Below, one piece after another: positions 1 through 7,831 of a DNA stretch of 64,000 nucleotides. Positions within the stretch are counted from its first letter, which is position 1, and each line of letters begins with the position of its first letter. The DNA lies in contig NZ_VUYQ01000001.1 of assembly GCF_008711155.1 (NCBI RefSeq), positions 496,001 through 560,000 of the forward strand, read 5' to 3'. The position numbers and the translations under genes are program-made. This stretch comes from Dechloromonas sp. CZR5 (lineage in GTDB: Bacteria > Pseudomonadota > Gammaproteobacteria > Burkholderiales > Rhodocyclaceae). The notes under the pieces were generated by a model. It worked only from the letters and a program-made list of their open reading frames with translations, had not been told where the DNA came from and made no database searches.

Positions 1-261
1 GACGTGCCCGTAGGTTGTCAGCAGGCTTTGCAATAAAGGGTGCTGGTTGCGGAGCGGTGATCCATTGCGTACGGCAATGAACAGCGCGTCGGCGCGGGTG
101 CCCTGGACGAGCCGTTTGACATGAGCCAGGCGGGATGCCGAGTCAAGTTTCAGCGTTGTCAGGTCTTCGTCGTAAATGTGAATCTGCTTGGTGGCGATGG
201 CCAGCAAACGGTCGATTGCCGTTTGGTAGTCTGCCCAGGAGGTGATCAGTTCGCGAGCCAT
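1..261 (-). CDS. hypothetical protein, 3' part cut by window edge (DUF7931-like)
   Basis: This is the N-terminal 87 codons of a minus-strand gene that runs off the left edge. It starts at the ATG complementary to 259-261 and reads MARELITSWADYQTAIDRLL, then a segment IHIYDEDL and later ADALFIAVRNGSPLRNQHP. The pattern resembles small uncharacterised betaproteobacterial proteins with a phospholipase-D-like fold (DUF7931 as I recall it), but no catalytic motif is visible in this part. It is divergent from rlmD with about 50 bases between the two starts. Function is not assigned. Confidence 0.6.
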   Translation of the reverse strand, partial: MARELITSWADYQTAIDRLLAIATKQIHIYDEDLTTLKLDSASRLAHVKRLVQGTRADALFIAVRNGSPLRNQHPLLQSLLTTYGHV

Positions 262-281
262 GGCGCTTAGTGTAACCGATT

Positions 282-289
282 GATAGAAT
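282..289 (+). promoter_or_regulatory. extended -10 element upstream of rlmD
   Basis: TGATAGAAT (TG at 281-282, hexamer TAGAAT at 284-289) looks like an extended -10 box. No convincing -35 is present at 17 bases. Transcription would start near 296, about 16 bases before the chosen GTG start of rlmD. Confidence 0.35.
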
Positions 290-311
290 TCGCGCTTTTT
301 TGGAGTCGACC

Positions 312-1610
312 GTGCCGATCGGGATGATAGAGTCGCTGGATCACGAGGCGAGAGGGATCACGCGCCAGGAGGGCAAGACGGTCTTCGTCGACAGTGTTTT
401 GCCCGGCGAGACGGTCGAATACGCCAGCTTCCGCCGCAAGCCGAACTATGAGCTGGCTCACTTGGTGAGCGTGTTGGCGCCGTCCCCAGTGCGGGTGGAA
501 CCGCGTTGTCCACATTTCGGTATCTGTGGTGGCTGTGCCATGCAGCACATGGAGCCGTCCGCTCAGGTCGCCGCCAAGCAGCGCGTGCTCGAGGACGGGC
601 TGTGGCACATCGGCCGGGTTCGTCCGGAGCGCATCTTGCCGCCGATCTTTGGCGAGCCCTGGGGCTATCGTCATCGCGCGCGTCTGGCCGTACGCAAGGT
701 CGAGCGCAAGGGGGGCGTGCTGATCGGCTTCCATGAAAAGCGCAGCAGCTATATCGCGGACATGACAACGTGCGCGATTCTGCCTCCACACGTCTCCGAC
801 ATGCTCATGCCATTGCGGGAGCTGATCGGGGCATTGTCCGTCGTAGAGCGCATGCCTCAATTGGAGTTGGCAGTCGGCGAGCACTGCACGGCGCTGGTTC
901 TGCGCATCCTGCAGCCGTTGACCGCTGCTGACGAAAAGATGCTGCGAGCCTTTGCCGACCGCCATCAGGTTGTTTTCTACCTGCAGCCCAAGGGGCCGGA
1001 TACGGCCTATCGCTTTTATCCTGAAGACGCCCCCCGGCTTTCCTATGCCTTGCCGGAATTCGCGCTTGAGCTGGATTTCAGGCCGACGGATTTTACCCAG
1101 GTGAATCATGCGGTGAATCGCATACTGGTTCGTCGAGCCTTGAGTTTGCTCGATCCGCAACCGGGTGAGCGAATCGCCGACATGTTCTGCGGGCTGGGTA
1201 ACTTCACTCTGCCGATAGCCCGTTCCGGCGCGAGCGTGGTAGGGATTGAGGGCAGTCCTGCGCTGGTCAAGCGGGGGCGGGAGAGTGCAGTCGCGAATGG
1301 GCTGAGCGAGCGGGTGGAGTTCGGCGTTGCCAATCTGTTCGAGAGTACCGAAGCGTCGTTGGAAAAATTGGGGCGTTTCGACAAGATGCTGATCGATCCG
1401 CCAAGAGAAGGGGCGCTCGAACTGGTCAAGGCGCTGGGCGCGAATGCCCCGGGGCGTATTGTTTACGTTTCCTGCAATCCCTCAACCTTGGCTCGTGATG
1501 CGGCGATCATGGTTTCGGTCAAGGGCTATCGTTTTGCCGCCGCCGGTGTTGTGAACATGTTCCCGCACACCGCTCACGTCGAGTCGATTGCGGTTTTTGA
1601 ACGCGATTGA
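312..1610 (+). CDS. rlmD: 23S rRNA (uracil(1939)-C(5))-methyltransferase RlmD
   Basis: This SAM-dependent enzyme makes m5U1939 in 23S rRNA. The N-terminal TRAM-like region ([19 protein letters not shown]) is followed by the 4Fe-4S cysteine motif [10 protein letters not shown] and a fourth cysteine in DMTTCAIL. The methyltransferase domain has QVNHAVNR, the SAM loop [14 protein letters not shown], and the catalytic cysteine in [10 protein letters not shown] near the C terminus. The GTG at 312 is preferred over the in-frame TTG at 300 because GGAG at 302-305 sits 6 bases before it. It gives 432 residues, normal for the family. It converges on the BI-1 gene with a shared terminator between them. 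Confidence 0.9.
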   Translation: MPIGMIESLDHEARGITRQEGKTVFVDSVLPGETVEYASFRRKPNYELAHLVSVLAPSPVRVEPRCPHFGICGGCAMQHMEPSAQVAAKQRVLEDGLWHIGRVRPERILPPIFGEPWGYRHRARLAVRKVERKGGVLIGFHEKRSSYIADMTTCAILPPHVSDMLMPLRELIGALSVVERMPQLELAVGEHCTALVLRILQPLTAADEKMLRAFADRHQVVFYLQPKGPDTAYRFYPEDAPRLSYALPEFALELDFRPTDFTQVNHAVNRILVRRALSLLDPQPGERIADMFCGLGNFTLPIARSGASVVGIEGSPALVKRGRESAVANGLSERVEFGVANLFESTEASLEKLGRFDKMLIDPPREGALELVKALGANAPGRIVYVSCNPSTLARDAAIMVSVKGYRFAAAGVVNMFPHTAHVESIAVFERD

Positions 1611-1616
1611 TCGTAG

Positions 1617-1650
1617 AAAAAAAGGGCGGCCGAGGCCGCCCTTGTTGTTT
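1617..1650. terminator. bidirectional intrinsic terminator
   Basis: A perfect stem AAGGGCGGC/GCCGCCCTT (1622-1643, loop CGAG) is flanked by an A-run on the left and a T-rich stretch (TTGTTGTTTT) on the right. It can therefore terminate both rlmD and the convergent BI-1 gene. The same stem recurs at 6271-6292. Confidence 0.8.
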
Positions 1651-1664
1651 TCGATAAGACTTGC

Positions 1665-2357
1665 TCAGTCGCGTTCGCCCGTGAAGGCCATGATCAACTG
1701 CAGCAGGCTGACGAAAACGTTGTAAATGTCCAGATAGACCGCCAGCGTTGCGCTGACGTAGTTGGTTTCGCCGCCTTGGACGATGCGGCTGATGTCGTAG
1801 AGAATGTAGGCCGAGAAAATACCCACGGCCGCTACGGCAATGGTCAGCGACAGCGCCGGAATCTGGAAGAAGATGTTGGCGACGGCTGCCAGCAGGATCA
1901 GGATCATGCCGGCAAACAGGAATTTGCCCATGCCCGTGAAGTCACGCTTGCTGACGGCAGCAATCGAAGAGAGGGTGAAGAAGATCGCGCCCGTGCCGCC
2001 GGCTGCCATCGCAATCATCGAGGCACCGTTGGAGAAACCCAGCGCGAACTGCAGGATGCGCGACAGCATCAATCCCATGAAGAAGGTGAAGCCCAGCAGC
2101 AAGGCGACACCGAGGCCGCTGTTCTTGTTGCGCTCGATTCCCCACATGAAGCCGAAGGCGACGCCGAGAAAAAGCATGAAGGAAATCAGCGGACTGCCGG
2201 CAAAGAAGCTGAACCCCATCTGGATGCCGACCATCGCGCCGAGGACTGTCGGGATCATCGAGAGCCCGAGCAACATGTAAGTGTTACGCAGGACACGGTT
2301 TTGTCCGAGCGCAATTTCGGGCGAACTCTGGCGGGCGATATCGAAATTGGTGTTCAT
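1665..2357 (-). CDS. Bax inhibitor-1/YccA family inner-membrane protein
   Basis: The 230-residue protein has seven predicted hydrophobic segments after a short cytoplasmic N terminus (MNTNFDIARQ), the typical BI-1 arrangement. It ends in the acidic-basic tail FTGERD. Relatives include E. coli YccA, which modulates the FtsH protease, and YbhL; which role applies here cannot be read from the sequence. The second ATG is chosen as start: AAGGAG lies 9 bases before it but abuts the first ATG at 2366 directly. It stands alone, convergent with rlmD. Confidence 0.85.
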   Translation of the reverse strand: MNTNFDIARQSSPEIALGQNRVLRNTYMLLGLSMIPTVLGAMVGIQMGFSFFAGSPLISFMLFLGVAFGFMWGIERNKNSGLGVALLLGFTFFMGLMLSRILQFALGFSNGASMIAMAAGGTGAIFFTLSSIAAVSKRDFTGMGKFLFAGMILILLAAVANIFFQIPALSLTIAVAAVGIFSAYILYDISRIVQGGETNYVSATLAVYLDIYNVFVSLLQLIMAFTGERD

Positions 2358-2462
2358 GCAGGACATCTCCTTTATATGGTTTCGTCAAAGGTTAAGACTA
2401 ACGGACTGGGCGATAAGTTTCAACGCCCTATGTTCGCCGGAAATGCACCCCCTCGCGACTGT

Positions 2463-2470
2463 GCTATCAT
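2463..2470 (+). promoter_or_regulatory. tRNA-Ser promoter -10 region
   Basis: TGCTATCAT (hexamer TATCAT 2465-2470) is an extended -10 followed by the GC-rich stretch GCGCGCCGCC just before the tRNA. A GC-rich discriminator is typical of stable-RNA promoters under stringent control. The -35 match is weak. Confidence 0.5.
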
Positions 2471-2481
2471 GCGCGCCGCCA

Positions 2482-2569
2482 GGGTCTGTGGCAGAGCGGT
2501 TGAATGCACCGGTCTTGAAAACCGGCGTGCTGAAAAGCATCGTGAGTTCGAATCTCACCGGACCCGCCA
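2482..2569 (+). tRNA. serT: tRNA-Ser(UGA)
   Basis: The 88-nt cloverleaf has acceptor stem GGGTCTG (2482-2488) pairing with CGGACCC (2559-2565), then G and an encoded CCA (2567-2569). The anticodon stem CCGGT/ACCGG encloses loop CTTGAAA, giving anticodon TGA at 2516-2518, which reads UCA serine codons and others by wobble. A long variable arm between 2526 and 2541 (GTGCTGAAAAGCAT) is the hallmark of class II tRNA-Ser. The T arm contains GTTCGAATC. It is a single gene, convergent with the patatin gene. Confidence 0.95.
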
Positions 2570-2582
2570 GGCGCCCCTTTAT

Positions 2583-3734
2583 TCAGAGTCTCAGAAAGTC
2601 TCCGACTTCAGTCGAGCGCGCCATGGTATCGGCGTAACCCAGATCAATGAGCGCCTGGGTGTATGGTTTCTCGAAGAGCAGGTAGCTGGTGAGCGTTCCA
2701 TTGCGCCGGCTCATTCCCCCGATTCCGCCAAGCATCATCTTCATTGCCCAGGGCAAGGCCTTGGCGTGCTCGGATGCAAAGCGTTCCAGGCGTTCGGATG
2801 GCGAAATGATCAGTGAATCAATGGGACGGAGCGGAATATCGCTCTCCGCCCTGATCTCGGGGGGGATGGCATTCAAGGTGCGGTTGATGCGCTGCATGCG
2901 CTCGATGTCTACCGCCAGGCTGTCCAGGAAGATTGTGGACAGGGCGTGGCCGGCTATTTGTGCCAGCGAGGGGTGGCTATCGACGCGTCGTCTATCCTGG
3001 TGTTCGTTTTTGCGCCCGGCGCCGACGATCAGGATACGCTCGGCGCCTAGATGAATGGCTGGAGATATCGGGGCCAGCTGGCGCATCGATCCGTCGCCAA
3101 AATACTCGCGATGTATCTTGGTCGCCGGAAAGATGAAGGGGATGGCACTGGATGCCAGCAGGTGGTCCACCGTGATTTGCGCCCGGATTCCGATGCGTTG
3201 TACCCGGCGCCATGGTTCGGCGCTCGGGTGGCCCTGAAAGAAATTGATGTTGTCGCCGGATTCATAGCCGGAGGCCGAGACGCTGACGGCGTGCAGGGCG
3301 CCTTTGGCAATGGCATGCTCGATACCGCGGAAATCGAGATGCTGGCTCAGCAGTTGGCGCAGTGGTGCGTTATCGAGCAGCGAGCGCGGTGGGTTGTGGA
3401 ACAACCAGCCCATGGTCAGGGTGGAGAGCCAGCGTACCGCGGAGCGCCCGATGCCGATCGGGTCGGCGCGGTAGATGTGATCGGCATGCATGCTCCGCCA
3501 GAAGGTGGCGAGGACCGAGGCGGCCTTGCTGAAATTGTCGGCGAGGCAGGCGATGCTGACCACGTTGATGGCGCCCGCCGACGTGCCGCAGAGAATGGGG
3601 AAGGGGTTGTGCCTTCGATTGCTCGATAGCTTGGCAATGGCGAGCAATACGCCGACCTGATAGGCCGCGCGGGCGCCGCCTCCGGTCAGGACGAGCGCGG
3701 TTTTGCCGCTCGTCGTTCCTGGTTGCGAAGTCAT
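2583..3734 (-). CDS. patatin-like phospholipase
   Basis: The 383-residue protein has the oxyanion loop TGGGARAAYQVG (about residue 17), the nucleophile motif GTSAG (Ser52) and the DG of the Ser-Asp dyad in YFGDGSMRQ (about residue 213). These are the three signatures of the patatin/RssA lipid acyl hydrolases. The long C-terminal part (RRNGTLTSYLLFEKPYTQ) belongs to the larger proteobacterial subfamily with a DUF3734-like end. No signal peptide is visible, so a cytoplasmic or membrane-associated acyl hydrolase is likely; the substrate is unknown. AGGGG lies 8 bases before the ATG. The start codon overlaps the stop of a possible 22-codon ORF by ATGA. Confidence 0.88.
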   Translation of the reverse strand: MTSQPGTTSGKTALVLTGGGARAAYQVGVLLAIAKLSSNRRHNPFPILCGTSAGAINVVSIACLADNFSKAASVLATFWRSMHADHIYRADPIGIGRSAVRWLSTLTMGWLFHNPPRSLLDNAPLRQLLSQHLDFRGIEHAIAKGALHAVSVSASGYESGDNINFFQGHPSAEPWRRVQRIGIRAQITVDHLLASSAIPFIFPATKIHREYFGDGSMRQLAPISPAIHLGAERILIVGAGRKNEHQDRRRVDSHPSLAQIAGHALSTIFLDSLAVDIERMQRINRTLNAIPPEIRAESDIPLRPIDSLIISPSERLERFASEHAKALPWAMKMMLGGIGGMSRRNGTLTSYLLFEKPYTQALIDLGYADTMARSTEVGDFLRL

Positions 3735-3799
3735 GCTGCTACCCCTGCCTTGGGCTGGGCGTCCGTAATCCTGCGGTTGTTGCCGATCTTTTGCCGCAT
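3731..3799 (-). CDS. possible 22-codon ORF coupled to the patatin gene
   Basis: The frame reads MRQKIGNNRRITDAQPKAGV plus two alanines and stops with a TGA embedded in the ATGA of the patatin start. A strong Shine-Dalgarno (GGAGGGG) lies just before its ATG, and a good promoter lies upstream (3844-3872). An in-frame ATG at 3821 would lengthen it by 8 codons but lacks a ribosome site. The peptide is short, basic and of unknown function. It may simply deliver ribosomes to the patatin start. The evidence is architecture only; no homologue is recognised. Confidence 0.4.
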   Translation of the reverse strand: MRQKIGNNRRITDAQPKAGVAA

Positions 3800-3843
3800 G
3801 TCCCCTCCGGAGTCACCTGTCATGCAGATGCTGCTTTTCAGGC

Positions 3844-3872
3844 AGTATAGAGGGGGTGCCGCGTTGACTCAA
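3844..3872 (-). promoter_or_regulatory. sigma-70-type promoter for the patatin transcript
   Basis: On the minus strand TTGAGT (complement of 3867-3872), a 17-base spacer and TATACT (complement of 3844-3849) match the -35/-10 consensus well. Transcription would start near 3837, giving a leader of about 100 bases that contains the 22-codon ORF. The -35 box overlaps the last bases of queD. Confidence 0.65.
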
Positions 3873-4321
3873 TCGGCTGCTGTGCGCAGCGCATCGGCCC
3901 AGCAGTTGGGGGTTTCGTAAAGTCTGACCTGCTCGAGGCGCAAGTGATTGCCGTAGGTGTCGCGATAGACGGTGTCGAGTCGATCGAACGCCAGTCGCGC
4001 CAGATTCTCGGCAGTCGGGACGCGATCGAGGATAACGGTCTTGTGTCCGGGTAGTGTGGCCAGGAAGTCGACAATGGCCTTGTCGCCGGCAAAGGCAAGG
4101 AATGCGTGATCCCATTCGTCAACCAGGTATTGCTTGGCCAGGTCCTTGACCTGAGAAAAATCCATCACCATTCCATTCGCGGCATCGCCCGCCTTGTTGA
4201 TGATGTTGCCGGAAAGCGTGATTTCAATGACGTAGCGGTGTCCGTGCAGGTGGCGGCACTGGCTTTTGTGATCGGGGATGCGGTGCCCGGCATCGAATTC
4301 GAGGCGGCGGGTAATCAACAT
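3869..4321 (-). CDS. queD: 6-carboxy-5,6,7,8-tetrahydropterin synthase QueD
   Basis: QueD converts 7,8-dihydroneopterin triphosphate to 6-carboxytetrahydropterin in the queuosine/7-deazaguanine pathway. With the start at 4321 the protein is 150 residues and begins MLITRRLEFDAGHRIPDH. The zinc ligands are His13, His26 and His28 (HLHGH) and the catalytic cysteine is Cys22 (QCRHLHGH). The later WDHAFL and PTAEN motifs also fit the family. An upstream ATG at 4366 would add 15 residues not found in relatives. It is divergent from the radical SAM gene with 43 bases between starts. Confidence 0.9.
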   Translation of the reverse strand: MLITRRLEFDAGHRIPDHKSQCRHLHGHRYVIEITLSGNIINKAGDAANGMVMDFSQVKDLAKQYLVDEWDHAFLAFAGDKAIVDFLATLPGHKTVILDRVPTAENLARLAFDRLDTVYRDTYGNHLRLEQVRLYETPNCWADALRTAAD

Positions 4322-4327
4322 GGTGTA

Positions 4328-4357
4328 TTGCTCGACAAGGCGGTCGCGGATTATACA
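4328..4357 (+). promoter_or_regulatory. promoter directly upstream of the radical SAM gene
   Basis: TATACA (4352-4357) lies 8 bases before the ATG at 4365, with TTGCTC at 4328-4333 and an 18-base spacer. Transcription would begin at or within a base or two of the start codon, and no Shine-Dalgarno is present, so the mRNA may be leaderless. Confidence 0.45.
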
Positions 4358-4364
4358 ATGCGCC

Positions 4365-5201
4365 ATGCTTACAACCGATGATCACCGCCGCGACAGCGCC
4401 GGCCTGCTTTACGTCTACCCTGTCGTGTCGCGACGTGCCGGCGGGGTGTCGATCGGCATCAATCTAAATCCCAACAATGCCTGCAACTGGGCCTGCCTGT
4501 ATTGCCAGGTCGAGAACCTGACGCGGGGCGGGCCGCCGCCAATCGATCTGGGGCGCCTGGAACGGGAGTTGGCCTCTCTGCTTCACGATGTATTGCACGG
4601 CGATTTCATGATCCGGAACGTGCCGCAGGAGTCGAGGCGATTGATGGATGTGGCTTTCTCGGGCAATGGCGAGCCGACAAGTGCCGCCGAATTTGCCGAT
4701 ACGATCGCTTGTGTGGGAGGGGTATTGGATCGTTTCGGGTTGAAGGGCCAGCTGCCGGTTCGGCTCATCACCAACGGCAGCCTGCTGCATCGTCCGGCGG
4801 TGCAGTCAGGAATTTCCCGGCTTGCCGGATATGGCGGCGAAGTTTGGTTCAAAATTGACCGGGGATTGGCGTTTGAGATCGAGGAGATCAACGGTATTCC
4901 GGGCAATACGGAGCGGGTTTTGAAAAATCTGCAGCTTTGTGCAGATCTGGCGCCAACCTGGGTGCAGACGTGTTGGTTCGCTCTGGATGGTTGCGCGCCC
5001 TCTGCCGAGTCGCGGCTAGCCTACTGCGACTTGCTGCGCAAGGTATCCGGTAAATTGCAGGGGGTGCATCTCTACGGTCTGGCCAGGCCGTCAATGCAGC
5101 CTGCTGCGTCGCGCCTCAAGGCGTTGCCGGCCGAGGAGCTGGCTGAATGGGGTTGTCAGATAGAAAAAGAAACGGGCATCCGGGTCAGTGTTTCTCCGTG
5201 A
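4365..5201 (+). CDS. radical SAM protein, wyosine-synthase-like (COG0731 type)
   Basis: The 278-residue protein has the radical SAM cluster motif CNWACLYC (Cys40, Cys44, Cys47) in the context INLNPNNACNWACLYC. It continues with AFSGNGEPT, which fits the SAM-binding GGE-like motif, and LITNGSLL. The overall pattern resembles uncharacterised bacterial relatives of the wyosine tRNA enzyme TYW1 (COG0731). Its reaction is unknown. Despite sitting beside queD it is not QueE, which is shorter and has a different cysteine loop. The ATG at 4365 is chosen because family similarity begins there and a -10 box immediately precedes it. It converges on the XRE gene. Confidence 0.75.
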   Translation: MLTTDDHRRDSAGLLYVYPVVSRRAGGVSIGINLNPNNACNWACLYCQVENLTRGGPPPIDLGRLERELASLLHDVLHGDFMIRNVPQESRRLMDVAFSGNGEPTSAAEFADTIACVGGVLDRFGLKGQLPVRLITNGSLLHRPAVQSGISRLAGYGGEVWFKIDRGLAFEIEEINGIPGNTERVLKNLQLCADLAPTWVQTCWFALDGCAPSAESRLAYCDLLRKVSGKLQGVHLYGLARPSMQPAASRLKALPAEELAEWGCQIEKETGIRVSVSP

Positions 5202-5208
5202 TGCCCGT
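5161..5208 (-). terminator. terminator of the XRE gene inside the 3' end of the radical SAM gene
   Basis: The stem ACGGGCATC/GATGCCCGT (5172-5180 with 5200-5208) is followed on the minus strand by TTCTTTTTCTA (complement of 5161-5171). The hairpin and U-run overlap the last codons of the convergent radical SAM gene. Confidence 0.55.
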
Positions 5209-5240
5209 CGGTTCTGGTCAAGCCCTGTCACCGGGAAAAA

Positions 5241-5546
5241 TCAGGCGGCTTTCTTGGCGTGGCTGCGCGCCGATTTCTTCAGCGACTTGAACAGTTCCGG
5301 TTCCTGAGACTTCAGGTATTCGACGACTTCCCAATCTTCGCGCTTGATGGTCTTGATGTCGACCTGCTCGACATGGACCAGGCGCAGCAGTTCGCGAACC
5401 GGCTTCGGCATGTTGCGGCCGCTTTCGTAGCGGGAGCCGCCGCTCTGCGTCACACCCAGGGTCGACCAGAATTGTTGCTGGTTCAGGCCGAGCTTGCGGC
5501 GGATTTCACGGGCATCGATCTTTTCGATTGTCTTGACGGTACTCAT
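5241..5546 (-). CDS. XRE-type helix-turn-helix regulator
   Basis: This is a 101-residue DNA-binding protein. The helix-turn-helix lies at about residues 13-45 (IRRKLGLNQQQFWSTLGVTQ, then SGGSRYESGRNMP), typical of small Cro/C1-type regulators. A short linker, an acidic helix (REDWEVVEYLKSQEPELF) and a very basic alanine-lysine tail follow. The ATG at 5546 is preferred to 5552 because GGAGA lies at proper distance. No partner toxin gene is adjacent, so it looks like a stand-alone regulator. An inverted repeat just upstream could be its own operator. The target is unknown. Confidence 0.75.
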   Translation of the reverse strand: MSTVKTIEKIDAREIRRKLGLNQQQFWSTLGVTQSGGSRYESGRNMPKPVRELLRLVHVEQVDIKTIKREDWEVVEYLKSQEPELFKSLKKSARSHAKKAA

Positions 5547-5567
5547 ATTCATTCTCCATACGCTAGT

Positions 5568-5612
5568 GTAATCAAGTTACCCAAGCATCGTAGCGAGGTA
5601 TGACTTAGGTAA
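5568..5612. promoter_or_regulatory. inverted repeats, candidate operator of the XRE gene
   Basis: TTACCCAAG (5577-5585) and CTTAGGTAA (5604-5612) form a 9-base inverted repeat with one mismatch and an 18-base gap. The left arm also overlaps a short palindrome GTAA-N5-TTAC (5568-5580). Both lie 20-65 bases upstream of the XRE start. The following stretch to about 5700 is AT-rich with no gene recognised. Confidence 0.35.
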
Positions 5613-5801
5613 TATGGCGAAGTATATATATGCCTATGACGTTATGCAACCTCAAAATTGGTTAAATTTGTTAAATACGACGGTATTTTTTTGATGTTTG
5701 GCATGGTCACTGCGAGGCGGGCTGGTGTGGCGTTCTTCCGGATTTTCCGGGGATGCTCTAAGATCGGTCACGTCAATCATTCTTCATTCATGGAGAGCGC
5801 C

Positions 5802-6251
5802 ATGCAGGTTCTGGAAATTCTTCGCGTCAAGGGCGGAACGCTGTACACGGTGACGCCGCAGCAGTCGCTGGCGTTTGCCATCGACTCCATGGCCGATCTC
5901 GATGTTGGCTCGCTGGTCGTCATGGATGGCGGTCGCATGGCGGGCATGCTGACCTTCCGCGAGGTATTGTCGGCCTTGCGCAAGAACGGCTCGGCACCGG
6001 AGGGGCTGACGGTCGGTGACGTCATGGTCAAGGACCCGGTTACGGCTTATCCGGCAATGGAAGTCAACGAGTTGCGCGGCCTGATGATCGAAAAGCGCTC
6101 GCGCTACCTGCCGGTGGTCGATGGCGGAACCCTGATGGGGGTCATCTCCTTTCTCGACGTGGCCAAGGCGGTGCTCGAGGAGCAGAGCCTGGAGAACAAG
6201 TTGCTGAAGAGCTACATCAAGAACTGGCCGGGTGAAACGCCCGCTGCCTGA
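5802..6251 (+). CDS. CBS-domain protein
   Basis: The 149-residue protein consists almost entirely of a tandem CBS pair. The first domain begins with GGTLYTVTPQQSLAFAI and contains GSLVVMDGGRMAGMLTFREV. The second runs from VGDVMVKDPVTAYP to YLPVVDGGTLMGVISFLDV. CBS pairs (Bateman modules) bind adenine nucleotides or SAM and here would act as a stand-alone sensor or regulator; the ligand and partner are unknown. The ATG at 5802 has GGAG 6 bases upstream and is preferred over in-frame starts at 5790 and 5658. It is monocistronic with its own terminator. Confidence 0.85.
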   Translation: MQVLEILRVKGGTLYTVTPQQSLAFAIDSMADLDVGSLVVMDGGRMAGMLTFREVLSALRKNGSAPEGLTVGDVMVKDPVTAYPAMEVNELRGLMIEKRSRYLPVVDGGTLMGVISFLDVAKAVLEEQSLENKLLKSYIKNWPGETPAA

Positions 6252-6270
6252 GCGTTTGGCGCGTGCAGTG

Positions 6271-6300
6271 AAGGGCGGCCCGGGCCGCCCTTGTCGTTTG
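6271..6300 (+). terminator. intrinsic terminator after the CBS gene
   Basis: Stem AAGGGCGGCC/GGCCGCCCTT (6271-6280 with 6283-6292) is followed by GTCGTTTG. The arms are identical to those of the terminator at 1622-1643. Confidence 0.65.
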
Positions 6301-6370
6301 TGTGGTCCGGAAACGGTGAGAGTGGCCGACGTGATAGACTGTCGCGCTTCGAAAGCACCTATTTTTCCCC

Positions 6371-7471
<1,101 letters not shown>

Positions 7472-7524
7472 AATCTTCAATCATTTGCCGCCCTTGAGGC
7501 GGGTTTGTCGTTACAGGGGGAAGC

Positions 7525-7791
7525 ATGCAAGTCGATCACCACGATCTCCATCACGATTTTCCGGAATTTCACGATGCAATCCATGCGCTGAAGACCGGCA
7601 ATGCCCACTTTGCCAAGCTGTTTGCCACCTATAACCGGCTGACCGGCAAGGTGGAGGATCTGGAAGAGCACGACATGCCCGTTGCGGACTTCACGATGGA
7701 AGACATGAAGAAGCAGCGCGTCAAGCTCAAGGATGAGCTCTACCACATGCTGCTGGCCTTCCGCGCCGGCCAGCAATCCGTCAAGGCCTGA
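7525..7791 (+). CDS. YdcH family (DUF465) small protein
   Basis: The 88-residue, His-rich and highly charged protein begins MQVDHHDLHHDFPEFHDAIH. It is predicted to be two long helices forming a coiled-coil hairpin, the DUF465/YdcH pattern (FAKLFATYNRLTGKVEDLE, then KKQRVKLKDELYHML). Function is unknown in the family. GGGGGAAG precedes the ATG. It lies 53 bases after aroC, with a weak GC hairpin (7488-7502) between them. Confidence 0.8.
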   Translation: MQVDHHDLHHDFPEFHDAIHALKTGNAHFAKLFATYNRLTGKVEDLEEHDMPVADFTMEDMKKQRVKLKDELYHMLLAFRAGQQSVKA

Positions 7792-7819
7792 TTCGGCCTT
7801 CGCCCGCTCATGCATCCGG

Positions 7820-7825
7820 TAAAAT
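7820..7825 (+). promoter_or_regulatory. -10 box adjacent to the MFS start
   Basis: TAAAAT ends 6 bases before the ATG at 7832 and no ribosome-binding site is present, so this gene, like the radical SAM gene, may be transcribed as a leaderless mRNA. No good -35 is seen. Confidence 0.3.
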
Positions 7826-7831
7826 CGCCGG

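Noticed and set aside
4365..5201. Calling the radical SAM gene queE because it adjoins queD
   Set aside because: The cysteine motif is CX3CX2C with a COG0731-like context and the protein is longer than QueE; the GNGEPT region also differs.
7788..7807. Short hairpin AAGGCC/GGCCTT after the YdcH-like gene
   Set aside because: The stem is only six pairs and no T run follows, so it is not supported as a terminator.
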